NCBI RefSeq assembly: GCF_024054175.1
Contig: NZ_JAMXLA010000001.1
Span: forward strand, 2,422,571 to 2,486,570
Reading direction: 5' to 3'
Source of the DNA: Flavobacterium sp. NRK1
Lineage (GTDB): Bacteria; Bacteroidota; Bacteroidia; Flavobacteriales; Flavobacteriaceae
DNA: 64,000 nt
The notes under the pieces are model-generated. The model was not told where the DNA came from. It made no database searches and saw only the letters and a list, made by a program, of their open reading frames with translations. The position numbers were made by a program, and so were the translations under genes. Positions 29,280 to 38,347 of this stretch are shown here, in pieces (the stretch's first letter is position 1; every line of letters begins with the position of its first letter).

Positions 29280-29969
29280 TTAATGTTTAAGCATTTCATG
29301 TGCATATTGAATACCTACACCATAAGCACCAGCATATTTTTTTGCAAGGTCGGTAACAGCTTTATACGTTTCCTGGCGTGCCCAGTCGCGTTGTAATTCA
29401 AGTAAATATTGTAAAGATGTCATTGGATGTGCACCAGCCTGTACCATACGTGCAATAGCCATTTCATGAGCTTCTTTAGAAACATCTGCACTTGCGTCGG
29501 TAATTACATATACATCATAACCTTCTTCAATAGCCGATAGTGCAGGCCCAACAATACAAACACTTGTCCATAATCCGGCTAATACAATTTTCTTTTTGTT
29601 TTTCCCTGTAATAGCTTTATGAGCGTTAGTATCTTCCCATGTATTCATTGTGGTGCGATCAATATAGTTTGACGTTTTTTGTGGATAAAATTCCTCAACT
29701 TCACGGAAAACAGGGCCGCTAAATGATTTTTCGGCTACTGTAGTTACAACTGTTGAAACATTAAAAATCTTTGAAGCTCCTGCTACAAGCCCAACATTAT
29801 TACGCAATTGGTCGATAGGTGTGCTGCCTACAGCAAATGCCATCTGGCTTTCATGATCTATAAGTACAAGCGCATGGTTTGTAGGATTTAATAATGTAGC
29901 TCCCGGTTTTTGTGCGAAACTGAAAAATGATGTTAGAATCAATACTGAGGTTAAAAATAAATTTTTCAT
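29280..29969 (-). CDS. Exported isochorismatase-like cysteine hydrolase
   Basis: A 229-residue protein with a signal peptide (1-19, ending FSFAQ). The isochorismatase fold shows the catalytic Asp38 in VLIDHESQMAF and nucleophile Cys138 in AGLWTSVCIVGPAL; it belongs to the YcaC-like branch of the cysteine hydrolases rather than the isochorismatases proper. A periplasmic location is unusual for this family, which is mostly cytoplasmic. Together with the exported amidohydrolase next to it, it suggests a periplasmic pathway that hydrolyses an amide or related compound (inference). Confidence 0.85.
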   Translation of the reverse strand: MKNLFLTSVLILTSFFSFAQKPGATLLNPTNHALVLIDHESQMAFAVGSTPIDQLRNNVGLVAGASKIFNVSTVVTTVAEKSFSGPVFREVEEFYPQKTSNYIDRTTMNTWEDTNAHKAITGKNKKKIVLAGLWTSVCIVGPALSAIEEGYDVYVITDASADVSKEAHEMAIARMVQAGAHPMTSLQYLLELQRDWARQETYKAVTDLAKKYAGAYGVGIQYAHEMLKH

Positions 29970-30496
29970 AATGGTTTAAATTTGTGATTAATAATGTGAA
30001 TTGTTTTTCGATTTTTTATAATTACTTTTTTATTGCTTCAATTTTTACATTACAAAATTGCAGCATCTTAAAAGCGCATGCATTGAACTGGAACAAGAAA
30101 GATTTAATGCTTTTCTATGTAAATTTGAATTATAAAAAAATAAACAAATTAGAAACCAAATTGTTCAAGTGTCTGTTTATTAGCATTTTATTGAATTATG
30201 TCAAAAAATAAATTTACGATATGCAGTAAATTTTTTTAGAATTACAGAAGTTGAGGTATAGAAGGGTAGATTACTGAATAAACACAATCAGAAAAATTTT
30301 AAATAAAAAATTATTGAATTTTTCTTTTTGAGTTCAGTTTAGTTTAAATGTGAAATTTGCCGGCTTTTGAAGCCAGGATTAAATACAAAGAAATTGAGGG
30401 GATTTATTTAACGAGAAAGGAGTTTTTAAATCAAAAGATGATTAAATAATGCGTTGACTTGTAGTAATTAATAGTATAATTATAATCTGTTATTTA
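29970..30496. other. AT-rich intergenic stretch, no supported gene
   Basis: About 530 bp with no frame that shows a domain, signal peptide or codon pattern of a gene. A 75-codon open frame on the plus strand is AT-rich and hydrophobic by base composition only. The stretch presumably carries the promoter of the minus-strand isochorismatase gene and the 3' region of the esterase gene. Confidence 0.5.
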
Positions 30497-31399
30497 TCAC
30501 AATAAATCATTAGACTTCAACCAGTTTTTCAGATTGTCCATCCATTTATCGCCTGTTGTTTTATTATTCATACCAAAACCATGTTCGCCATGAGGGTATA
30601 ATAACATTTCACTATATACTCCATTTTTCAACAATGCTTCATAATACGCAATACTGTTGCCTATTGGCACTGCACCATCATCGGCAGCATGCACTAAAAA
30701 AGCTTTAGGTGTATTTTTAGTAACCTGCAGTTCATTAGAGTACAGTTCTATTAAAGAGTCAGTAGGATTTTTACCAATAAGGTTTTCCCTGCTGCCCATA
30801 TGTGTAAGTTTATCTGTAAAACTTATAACAGGGTAAAGTAAAATTGAAAAATCAGGACGCAGCGATATACTATTTGGGTTATCAATAACCGGCCTGTTGA
30901 ACTGTGTAGATGCTGTTGCTGCAAGATGCCCGCCTGCAGAAAAGCCCATAATACCTACTTTTGTGCGATCCAGATTCCACTCTGCCGCATGTTCGCGTAC
31001 TATTTGTATGGCACGTTGTGCATCCTGAAGCGGACCAATAGTTTTATTAAGCATTATTGAATCATTGGGCAAACGGTATTTTAATACAAAAGCAGTAATC
31101 CCCATATCATTTAATGCTTTTGCAACATCCGATCCTTCGTGGCCTGCAGCGAGCACACCATATCCGCCACCGGGACAAATTATAACTGCACTTTTGCTCT
31201 TTGCCTGCTTTTTAGGCTTATAAATTGCAAGGGTGGGTACAGATACATTACTTATTATTAAAATACCATCATTAGTAGTTTTTTCTTTGTCTGCAGAAGG
31301 CTTGCTATTAGGAATTACATCTTTATATAACGGAATGGTTTTCTGCCCTGTGCAAGCAATTGTTATTAGTAAAAAGATTGATAGTAATACACTTTTCAT
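30497..31399 (-). CDS. Lipoprotein alpha/beta hydrolase (acetyl-esterase type)
   Basis: A 300-residue protein with a lipoprotein signal: the lipobox TIAC puts the lipid on Cys16. The alpha/beta-hydrolase core has the oxyanion segment CPGGGY (75-80), nucleophile Ser154 in GFSAGGH, an aspartate in HAADDGAVP and the terminal histidine in GEHGFG. This is the BD-FAE / acetyl-xylan-esterase-like group that removes acyl groups from sugars or other esters at the cell surface or in the periplasm. It is monocistronic, with terminators or gaps on both sides. Confidence 0.86.
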   Translation of the reverse strand: MKSVLLSIFLLITIACTGQKTIPLYKDVIPNSKPSADKEKTTNDGILIISNVSVPTLAIYKPKKQAKSKSAVIICPGGGYGVLAAGHEGSDVAKALNDMGITAFVLKYRLPNDSIMLNKTIGPLQDAQRAIQIVREHAAEWNLDRTKVGIMGFSAGGHLAATASTQFNRPVIDNPNSISLRPDFSILLYPVISFTDKLTHMGSRENLIGKNPTDSLIELYSNELQVTKNTPKAFLVHAADDGAVPIGNSIAYYEALLKNGVYSEMLLYPHGEHGFGMNNKTTGDKWMDNLKNWLKSNDLL

Positions 31400-31484
31400 A
31401 AAGTAACGCTTTAGTTTGCTCTTTTAATCTATGATATAGTCGTTAAGACCATAATAACGAAGGTAATTATAATTTCGTAAAAAA

Positions 31485-31540
31485 ATTAAATAAAAAGAAG
31501 AGCCGATTATTTTGATAATCGGCTCTTCTTTTTATTTAAT
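31485..31540 (-). terminator. Strong Rho-independent terminator
   Basis: Two perfectly complementary 26-nt arms (31485-31510 and 31515-31540) flank a 4-nt loop TTTG, and on the minus strand a T-run follows. The distal arm touches the stop codon of the carboxypeptidase-regulatory gene, so it is that gene's terminator. It is the longest perfect hairpin I found in the window. Confidence 0.9.
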
Positions 31541-33003
31541 CAGTCATAATTTTTAATGGCCTCTACCGGTGCAAGAATGTTATAATTTTTCCAGACTGAA
31601 GCATCATACTTTTCCAGATAATTTATATCATATTTTTCTTTTTCTGTAAATTTTTTATACTCGTCATTATTAATAGGCTTCCTGTCAATTATAAATAATT
31701 CATGCATACTATTAGAATTGATCTCTGCTAATAAGTTAATCTTAAGCATTTTTGTCTCTTCATCTTTATCTGTCTTATTTTTAGTAAACTTCAATGGCCT
31801 ATTCATATACATATATGTTCTTTGTTCTTTTTTTACAAAGTTTAAGGCATAAATTCCTCTTTCATCTTTAGTAAAAGTAGCTGTTATCTTTACCTGATCT
31901 TCCACCATCTTAACACCTAGCAAAAATTTCAGGTTTACACTTTCCTGAACCTCGCCATCAGCTAAATTGTATTGCAATTTTACTATAGCATAATCAGAAG
32001 CGTTAACATATATTTTTCCATAATATTTCGCAGAGCTTTTTTCGGGCTTAAAATCTATAACATATACTGTTTCATCATTAAAAGATGTATATCCTTCTAA
32101 CGTATAAGTGTATCTTTTAAATTCAGTTAAAAAATCAAGTGTTTTATTAGTATAGAATTTATTTAAGTAAGTACTCAAAGAAGTTATCTGATTTCTTAAA
32201 GAGGCTGTCTTTACACCTGTTCGTACTTCTTTTGAGGAGTTCTTTATCTTTAATGAATCATCTATCGGAAATAAACCTGATTTTACTTTATATGTTGCAT
32301 CCGGTTCAAGATGCCTTTTCATAACTTCAATAAGTTTCTTATTCATTTGATCGCCGGAAACATCCTTTTCTTTATTTTTAAGTTCAACAGCTTTTTCAAT
32401 AAATAATTTTGCTTCATTATTTTGTTGATATAAAAAGCCATATGATTCGGCATAGTCTTTTGAACTTCTATTTATAAATTTTTTGGAATTACTATCAAGA
32501 TCCTTATTAATATCTTTTAATGTAGATTTTTTATCCAGCGAAGATTTTACAAGCTCAAATTTGCTGTCAATAACTTTATTATTAAATGAAGATCTTAAAA
32601 AGAATGTTTCCTTTACAGTTTCATTATTATAATTTGTAGGAGCATTTTTTTTGACTTCAGTTAAAATTTCTATTGGCGTTAATTTTTTATTCGTAATAAA
32701 TACTTCATCTAAAACATTAACTTTTTCTTTAAGCGTATACGTACCGCTTTTAAAGTCATAAAGCGGAACCTCCAGATTTTCAAAACCTATACATGAAAAT
32801 ATTACTTTATCAGAATCGTTTTCTTTCGGAATATTGATAACAAAATCACCTTCTTCATTACTCACAACACCATAAGTTGGACCTATTTGGATACTTACGT
32901 AAGCCACAGGCTGTTGCTTATTATCAATAATTTTCCCGGTAACAGATTGTGCTACTATGTTATTAGTATATAGTAATAATGCCAAATAGATTAATATTCT
33001 CAT
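31540..33003 (-). CDS. Secreted protein with N-terminal carboxypeptidase-regulatory-like domain
   Basis: A 487-residue protein with a signal peptide (1-18) and an N-terminal CarboxypepD_reg-like beta-sandwich (SVTGKIIDNKQQPVAYVSIQI... up to about residue 95). The remaining 390 residues form a DUF-type region seen in outer-membrane-associated proteins of Bacteroidota (YKVKSGLFPIDDS..., FKPEKSSAKYYGKIYVN). It lacks a TonB-dependent barrel and has no T9SS tail. The first domain is the one found at the start of SusC-like receptors. Function is unknown; surface or periplasmic location is expected. Confidence 0.8.
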   Translation of the reverse strand: MRILIYLALLLYTNNIVAQSVTGKIIDNKQQPVAYVSIQIGPTYGVVSNEEGDFVINIPKENDSDKVIFSCIGFENLEVPLYDFKSGTYTLKEKVNVLDEVFITNKKLTPIEILTEVKKNAPTNYNNETVKETFFLRSSFNNKVIDSKFELVKSSLDKKSTLKDINKDLDSNSKKFINRSSKDYAESYGFLYQQNNEAKLFIEKAVELKNKEKDVSGDQMNKKLIEVMKRHLEPDATYKVKSGLFPIDDSLKIKNSSKEVRTGVKTASLRNQITSLSTYLNKFYTNKTLDFLTEFKRYTYTLEGYTSFNDETVYVIDFKPEKSSAKYYGKIYVNASDYAIVKLQYNLADGEVQESVNLKFLLGVKMVEDQVKITATFTKDERGIYALNFVKKEQRTYMYMNRPLKFTKNKTDKDEETKMLKINLLAEINSNSMHELFIIDRKPINNDEYKKFTEKEKYDINYLEKYDASVWKNYNILAPVEAIKNYD

Positions 33004-33321
33004 TGGTAATGGTTTAAGGTGTTGTTAGTTATTGCAATACTAAGAAAAAAATAATAATAATAAATGTAAGCATCAATAGATTGAAAAAATCAAATCAAAT
33101 TTTAAGCTTAAATCTTTTTAAAATAAGATTTAGTGTAAAATAATTATCTTCTGAATATGGGGAAATTCTACACAATTATGGGGAAATTCCTCATGTAAAA
33201 TTCCATAAATTCCTTGTTATATCTGTCTGTAGCCTTTGTAGGGCATATGGCACATGACTTGCTAAAGTGTTATATCTATTTCTAAATGTAAATTTTAAAT
33301 AGCACCAATAACACTAAAAAT
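33004..33321. promoter_or_regulatory. Promoter region of the GT2 synthase with tandem direct repeats
   Basis: 318 bp between divergent genes. Two copies of TATGGGGAAATTC lie at 33156-33168 and 33177-33189, 21 bp apart start to start (two helical turns). About 50 bp further on is a candidate -7 box AGCCTTTG at 33231-33238, with TTG at 33214 as a possible -33 element. This layout fits an activator binding as a tandem dimer upstream of the promoter, as LytTR-type regulators do. No other gene is seen here. Confidence 0.5.
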
Positions 33322-34767
33322 ATGAAAAGCGAAACTATAACTACAAGCCGGCTGTACACTCAAAAAAACCCTGCAGGTATTGCAGGATACGATTTAACAG
33401 GTTCTCTTTTTAATGACAAAAGCAAAGCATTAAAAAAAGATGCAAATAGGGCTGATAAGCGCGTATTTGGATTTATAGTGCATATAGGTACTTTCCTGTT
33501 AATGATAGGGTCTGCCTTTTTGGTATATTTATTACAGGACGAATTTCAGCAGTTTAATATTGACAGAATGGATTCTACATGGGGCTTTTGCTTCCTAATA
33601 TTAGCTACTTCTTTGTTTATATTTAAGGGAGTATTTTTTCTGTATAATTTATTCCTTTATTTTAAGTATAAACCCATTAAGTCGGTTTCAGATGATTTGT
33701 TGCCTACCTGTACAGTAATAGTACCGGCATATAATGAAGGCAAGCAGGTTTGGGATACTTTAATGAGTTTAGCTGACAGCCACTATCCTGAAGAAAAATT
33801 ACAAATAATTTCTATTGATGATGGAAGCCAGGATGATACATGGTACTGGATGCAGGAGGCAAAAAAGAAATTAGGTGATCGGCTTTCTATTTATCAGCAG
33901 CCGGAAAATAAAGGTAAACGCCATGCGCTTTACCGTGGATTTAAACTTGGTACAGGAGAGGTTTTTGTAACTGTAGACAGCGACTCAATTGTAAAAAAAG
34001 ATACGTTAAGGAATTTGGTTAGTCCGTTTGTAGTTAATGAAAAATGTGGGGCAGTTGCAGGAAACGTTCATGTTTTAAATAATAAGAAGGCTATATTGCC
34101 TAAAATGCTAAATGTAAGTTTTGTATTAAGTTTTGAATTCATGCGCTCAGCAGAAAGCGTATTAGGGTCTGTACTCTGTACACCGGGAGCATTGGCTGCT
34201 TACAGAAGCACGGCAGTATTTGCATGTCTTCCGCAATGGATTAGTCAAACTTTCAGGGGGCAGCCTTCAGATATCGGTGAAGACCGTGCAATGACTAACA
34301 TGATATTAAAACAGGGATACCACGTATTGTTTCAGAGAAATGCTTATGTACTTACAAATGTTCCTGAAAAATATAAGGGATTATATAAAATGTTCATCAG
34401 GTGGGGCAGAAGTAATGTTCGCGAAAATTTAATGATGGCAAAATATGTTTTCAGCAACTTTAGAAAAGAATCTAAATTGGGAGCGAGACTTTTATTTTTA
34501 AATCAGTCTTTAAAAATAGTGATGGCTTATCCTTTTATTCTTTTTATGCTGTTTTTTATAATAACACATCCTATTTTATTTCTAAGCTCTACGTTTGCAA
34601 GTATATTGGTTTTATCCAGCTTTTCGGTTTTATTTTACGGTAAAAGATATAACTTCTCCCAATCTTTCTGGGCATATTCCTATAGTATATTGTATACGTT
34701 TGGTTTATTCTGGATCACTCCGTATGCCATTGCTACAGCCAGTAAAAGAGGGTGGCTTACACGTTAA
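33322..34767 (+). CDS. Membrane-bound processive GT2 synthase (hyaluronan/cellulose-synthase type)
   Basis: A 481-residue inner-membrane glycosyltransferase. Two spans (about 50-72 and 88-112) precede the GT2 domain, with VIVPAYNEGKQVW, ISIDDGSQDD, the metal-binding TVDSDS, GEDRAMT (catalytic base) and RWGRS, which stands where QxxRW binds the growing chain, though the Q is not kept. Three or four C-terminal spans follow. Such enzymes polymerise and extrude a beta-linked polysaccharide. It stands alone, with no cluster of export proteins, and its upstream region has tandem repeats that may bind a regulator. Confidence 0.86.
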   Translation: MKSETITTSRLYTQKNPAGIAGYDLTGSLFNDKSKALKKDANRADKRVFGFIVHIGTFLLMIGSAFLVYLLQDEFQQFNIDRMDSTWGFCFLILATSLFIFKGVFFLYNLFLYFKYKPIKSVSDDLLPTCTVIVPAYNEGKQVWDTLMSLADSHYPEEKLQIISIDDGSQDDTWYWMQEAKKKLGDRLSIYQQPENKGKRHALYRGFKLGTGEVFVTVDSDSIVKKDTLRNLVSPFVVNEKCGAVAGNVHVLNNKKAILPKMLNVSFVLSFEFMRSAESVLGSVLCTPGALAAYRSTAVFACLPQWISQTFRGQPSDIGEDRAMTNMILKQGYHVLFQRNAYVLTNVPEKYKGLYKMFIRWGRSNVRENLMMAKYVFSNFRKESKLGARLLFLNQSLKIVMAYPFILFMLFFIITHPILFLSSTFASILVLSSFSVLFYGKRYNFSQSFWAYSYSILYTFGLFWITPYAIATASKRGWLTR

Positions 34768-35007
34768 GACTTATAAATATAACTTATAAAAACGCCTTAT
34801 CATGATTATGATTAGGCGTCTTCGTGGACTTGACCTGACAACTTTCGAACACCTTTACAGAAGATTTGTCAGTATTGGCGAAGCTTTCGGTGTAAAGACT
34901 TTTGAAGTTTAAGATATGGTGTGTTAATGTTCTGGATTGTCGTCATTAATTCCGAACTAGAAATTTCACTGTAATAAAATAAACAGCTAATATTGGTTTT
35001 AAATAGT
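34768..35007. other. Intergenic stretch after the GT2 synthase
   Basis: A weak hairpin ACGCC...GGCGT (about 34791-34818) lies just after the stop but has no T-run. A 36-codon frame inside (34803-34913) has a plausible reading but no recognisable domain. This is the left side of the accessory region. Confidence 0.35.
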
Positions 35008-35748
35008 TTAAAGGAGAATACCTCCGTCTATGACAAAGTCGGAGCCTGTTATGAAGGATGCAGTTTCACCTGAAAGGTATAGCACCATTTGTGCTACGTC
35101 CTCGGGAGTACCGATCTTTTTAAGCGGTATCCTGTCCGCAAGACTGTTCCAGATTCCCTGGGCTGTTATAGTATCATAGGATTTATCTAATACATTAGTT
35201 CGGGTTGGCCCCGGGCTGACACTATTTACTCTTATCCGGCGAGGCGCCAGCTCGGCGGCAGCTGTCTTAGCGATAGAATTGACCGCCGCTTTACTGGCTT
35301 GGTATACTGAACTTTTTGGATGATTGGTTGAAGCTACGTTAGAAGATAGCAATATTACTGAGGCTCCTTCTTTTAATAAAGGAATAAATCTACTTAAAGT
35401 AAAATAGGTGCCTTTCAGATTTATGTTCATCACATCATCAAAGTTTTGTTCCGTTGCTTCTTCAATAAGTGTATTGTCACCCGTGATACCGGCATTAATA
35501 AATAGAATATCTACCTGTCCGAAATGACTTTGTACTTCATTTGTCAGATTTTCAATATCCTGTACTTTTGATTGGTCTGCCAGATAAGGAAATGCACCGA
35601 TCTCTTTTGCTGCTTCTTCTAGCGCTTCCTTTCTTCGGCCTGTTATTATTACTTTAGCCCCTTCAGCAGTAAGAAGTTTGGCTGTAGCATAGCCAATTCC
35701 ACTATTGCCGCCTGTTACTACGGCAACTTTATCTTTAAATGTTTTCAT
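35008..35748 (-). CDS. Short-chain dehydrogenase/reductase
   Basis: A 246-residue classical SDR. The NAD(P)-binding motif TGGNSGIG is at residues 12-19, NAG at 85-87, the catalytic Ser at about 136-138 and Y149-xxx-K153 in YQASK. The end DFVIDGGILL is the usual family C-terminus. It oxidises or reduces a small alcohol or ketone; the substrate is unknown. It is divergent from a broken HxlR regulator, the common SDR-HxlR arrangement; the minus-strand -7 box TACCTTTG lies at 35773-35780. Confidence 0.9.
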   Translation of the reverse strand: MKTFKDKVAVVTGGNSGIGYATAKLLTAEGAKVIITGRRKEALEEAAKEIGAFPYLADQSKVQDIENLTNEVQSHFGQVDILFINAGITGDNTLIEEATEQNFDDVMNINLKGTYFTLSRFIPLLKEGASVILLSSNVASTNHPKSSVYQASKAAVNSIAKTAAAELAPRRIRVNSVSPGPTRTNVLDKSYDTITAQGIWNSLADRIPLKKIGTPEDVAQMVLYLSGETASFITGSDFVIDGGILL

Positions 35749-35772
35749 TTACTTTTTTTTTTATTAATACAG

Positions 35773-35802
35773 CAAAGGTATAATTGATTTGATATACATT
35801 TG
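35773..35802. promoter_or_regulatory. Divergent SDR/HxlR promoters with a possible operator
   Basis: The minus-strand -7 box TACCTTTG (plus-strand CAAAGGTA, 35773-35780) and the plus-strand box TACATTTG (35795-35802) both match TAnnTTTG. Between them GTATA (35778-35782) and TATAC (35793-35797) form an inverted repeat with a 10-bp spacer, as HxlR operators often do. A repressor bound there would block both promoters. Confidence 0.5.
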
Positions 35803-35835
35803 TAACCAGTATCACAGAGTATACCAGATAAAGTA

Positions 35836-36168
35836 ATGGAAAGAGATCAAAAAGAAGAACTGCTGGCCTTACAGGATACCCTCTATTTCATAGGGGGCAA
35901 GTGGCGGATACCGCTTATTAATTCCCTGTGCAACGGCCATCGCCGTTTTAGGGAAATTGAACGCAGCATAGCCGGAATTACAACCCGTATGCTATCTCGG
36001 GAACTGAAGGAGATGGAAATGAATAAGCTTGTGGGTGCTAAAGGTTTATCCCGACACGCCGGTGCTTATAGAATATAACCTACCAAATATTGCCGCACTT
36101 TCGGGAAAATCATTATGGAGATGATCAATTGGGGACGCCAGCATAGGGCGAAAATTAAGGAAGAATAA
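35836..36168 (+). pseudogene. HxlR-family regulator broken by two compensating frameshifts
   Basis: From ATG 35836 the frame gives an HxlR winged-helix protein (LYFIGGKWRIPLINSLCNGHRRFREIE...) up to a TAA at 36076-36078. In the next frame, starting at about 36044, VYPDTPVLIEYNL continues the normal family sequence, and then the original frame resumes with TKYCRTFGKIIMEMINWGRQHR and ends in TAA 36166-36168. So one base is gained before VYPDTP and one is lost after it, leaving about 45 nt out of frame. The total of 110 codons equals a normal HxlR protein. Either the gene has decayed or the assembly has two errors. Confidence 0.8.
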
Positions 36169-36234
36169 GTGGTAGGGAGTACAATCCTAGATGTAGCAAA
36201 AGTGTAATGGCCGAATCTTTTTATTAAAAGATTG

Positions 36235-36320
36235 TATATTTGCATCAATAATTCATAGAAAAAACGAAATGTAAAAAATAATTTCTTTTAGGAAGATAAT
36301 GTAACCGCACCCTGCGGTTA
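36235..36320 (+). promoter_or_regulatory. ABC-F leader: promoter, start-stop codons and hairpin
   Basis: A -7 box TATATTTG (36235-36242) sets a start of transcription near 36250, leaving a leader of about 100 nt before the ABC-F ATG. The leader holds two ATG-TAA start-stop pairs (36269-36274 and 36299-36304); the second is preceded by AGGAAG. The second TAA overlaps a perfect 8-bp hairpin TAACCGCA / TGCGGTTA (36302-36320, loop CCC). Leaders of antibiotic-resistance ABC-F genes are often attenuated by stalled ribosomes, and this architecture would allow it (inference). Confidence 0.5.
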
Positions 36321-36352
36321 GGTGTATTTTATATTTACTTAAGAAAGGAATT

Positions 36353-37939
36353 ATGGTTATTCTTCAAAACATTTCGTATTCGCATTCGAATAAGGATGCA
36401 CTATTTTCAGATATTAATCTTACGGTCAATGCCCATGAAAAAATTGCCCTGATAGGTGATAACGGGGCAGGAAAATCTACATTATTAAAAATCATAGCCG
36501 GTTACTTGCAGCCTTCCGGTGGCCAGCTCATTACCGATGCCAAGCCGTATGTGGTTCCTCAGGTATTTGGCCAGTACAATCACCTTACTGTAGGTCAAGC
36601 GCTTGATGTAGCGGCAAAACTGGATGCCCTGCATGAAATTTTGAAGGGAAATACAACTGAAGGTAATTTTGAAGTTCTGGATGATGACTGGACTATAGAA
36701 GACCGCTGTAGGGAGGCCCTGGCATACTGGAAAGCCGATGGACTGGATATGCTTCAGAAAATGGAGACACTTAGCGGTGGAGAAAAAACAAAAGTCTTCC
36801 TTGCCGGTATTATGATTCACCAGCCTGAAGTGGTATTATTGGACGAACCTAGCAATCATTTGGATATAGAAGGCAGGCAACTTTTATATGACTTTATTCT
36901 TTCGTCAAAATCAACTCTTATCACCGTAAGCCATGACAGAAAATTATTAAATCTATTAAACAGGATTTGTGAACTTGACTTTAAAGGGATAAAAACCTAC
37001 GGTGATAATTACGACTTTTACCTTCAGCAAAAAGCTATTGAGACCGACGCGTTGAGCCAGGATATCCAGTCGAAGGAAAAAGCATTGCGGAAGGCTAAGG
37101 AGAAAGAACGGGAAACTATTGTGCGTCAGCAAAAACTGGATGCCAGGGGCAAGAGCAAACAGGAAAAAGCAGGGGTGGCCCGTATTATGATGAATACCCT
37201 TAAAAACAATGCCGAGAATAGTACTTCTAAGTTGAAAAATGCTCATGCCGGAAAAATTGAGGCCATAAACAGGGATCTGCAGGATTTACGTACATCAGTG
37301 AGCGACGTCTCCAAAATGCGATTTGGCTTTCAGGATTCACAGCTTCACAAGAGTAAAATACTGGTGAAAGCGGATAATATCAATTTCAGGTATGATGAAC
37401 ACTATATTTGGAAACAGCCTTTAAGCTTTCAGGTCAGCAGCAATGAACGGATAGCCATTAAAGGAGCTAACGGGAGTGGCAAGACTACACTCATTCACCT
37501 TATTTTAGGCGGACTACAGCCTAATATGGGGACTATGACTAATGTCGCAGGGAAATGTCTTTATATTGACCAGGATTATTCTTTAATAAATAATGAGTAT
37601 ACAGTTTATCAACAGGCACAGGAATTCAATACTACCGGGCTCGAAGAACATGATATAAAGATAAGATTAAACCGTTTTTTGTTTGGAAGGGACAGCTGGG
37701 ATAAGCCCTGCAGTGTGCTTAGCGGCGGAGAAAGGATGAGGCTTCTTTTATGCTGTATGACTATCAATGATATAGCACCTGATATCATAATTCTGGATGA
37801 ACCTACCAATAATCTCGATATCCAGAATATTGAAATTCTTACTTTGGCCATCAATGAATATCAGGGAGCACTGATTGTAGTCTCCCATGACGAAACATTT
37901 CTGGAACAGATAAATATAAATAAAGTCATTACTATTTGA
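36353..37939 (+). CDS. ABC-F family ATPase, possible ribosome-protection protein
   Basis: A 528-residue protein of two ABC domains without membrane spans. Domain 1 has Walker A GDNGAGKS (35-42), signature LSGGEKTK and Walker B VVLLDEPSNHLD. Domain 2 has GANGSGKT, LSGGERMR and IIILDEPTNNLD. A charged helical linker (about 235-325) joins them, where ABC-F proteins reach into the ribosome. Size and sequence fit resistance-type ABC-F proteins of Bacteroidota that release ribosome-bound antibiotics, but housekeeping ABC-Fs cannot be excluded. It has its own leader with a hairpin and is followed by a long gap. Confidence 0.85.
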   Translation: MVILQNISYSHSNKDALFSDINLTVNAHEKIALIGDNGAGKSTLLKIIAGYLQPSGGQLITDAKPYVVPQVFGQYNHLTVGQALDVAAKLDALHEILKGNTTEGNFEVLDDDWTIEDRCREALAYWKADGLDMLQKMETLSGGEKTKVFLAGIMIHQPEVVLLDEPSNHLDIEGRQLLYDFILSSKSTLITVSHDRKLLNLLNRICELDFKGIKTYGDNYDFYLQQKAIETDALSQDIQSKEKALRKAKEKERETIVRQQKLDARGKSKQEKAGVARIMMNTLKNNAENSTSKLKNAHAGKIEAINRDLQDLRTSVSDVSKMRFGFQDSQLHKSKILVKADNINFRYDEHYIWKQPLSFQVSSNERIAIKGANGSGKTTLIHLILGGLQPNMGTMTNVAGKCLYIDQDYSLINNEYTVYQQAQEFNTTGLEEHDIKIRLNRFLFGRDSWDKPCSVLSGGERMRLLLCCMTINDIAPDIIILDEPTNNLDIQNIEILTLAINEYQGALIVVSHDETFLEQININKVITI

Positions 37940-38245
37940 TACTATAAATTGCGGAACATTTATGTGAACTTAATATAGCTGCGTTTGTCACGGCAAAAAA
38001 CTAAGATTTACACAATTTATATGTTATACTTATATTGAGGGTTTACTTTCTTAGCTATAAATACTCACAATATTTTATTAATATAGTACGTTCAAGTTTT
38101 ACTTTTTATTAATTTCTTTTTCAGATTTTTATAGGTCTGGCTCTGTTTTAGTTAAAATATCTCCTTACTCTGCTTTTGCATTCAACTTTTTACGCCCCAA
38201 AGTTTTTTATCCCTAGTGTGTCCTATAATTTTAAATTTTAATCGT

Positions 38246-38347
38246 ATGAAAAACATTGAGCTAAAACGTAGAGCACATTATCTAAAATTTTTCATTCTCC
38301 TGATGGCTTTTTCGCTGTCAGGATGTGCGGGATTTTTTACCAGCTGA
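38246..38347 (+). CDS. Very short lipoprotein-like frame
   Basis: ATG 38246 to TGA 38347 gives 33 residues: a basic N-terminus, a hydrophobic stretch and a lipobox LSGC with the Cys near residue 27, then six residues and a stop. It looks like a lipoprotein signal peptide with almost no mature part. It may be a truncated gene or a tiny lipoprotein. The rest of 37940-38510 shows nothing I can assign. Confidence 0.3.
   Translation: MKNIELKRRAHYLKFFILLMAFSLSGCAGFFTS

Noticed and set aside
29984..30211. A 75-codon plus-strand frame in the gap after the isochorismatase gene
   Set aside because: AT-rich with no domain, signal peptide or promoter; expected by chance.
34803..34913. A 36-codon frame after the GT2 synthase
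   Set aside because: Its composition is plausible, but it is too short, with no family or promoter.
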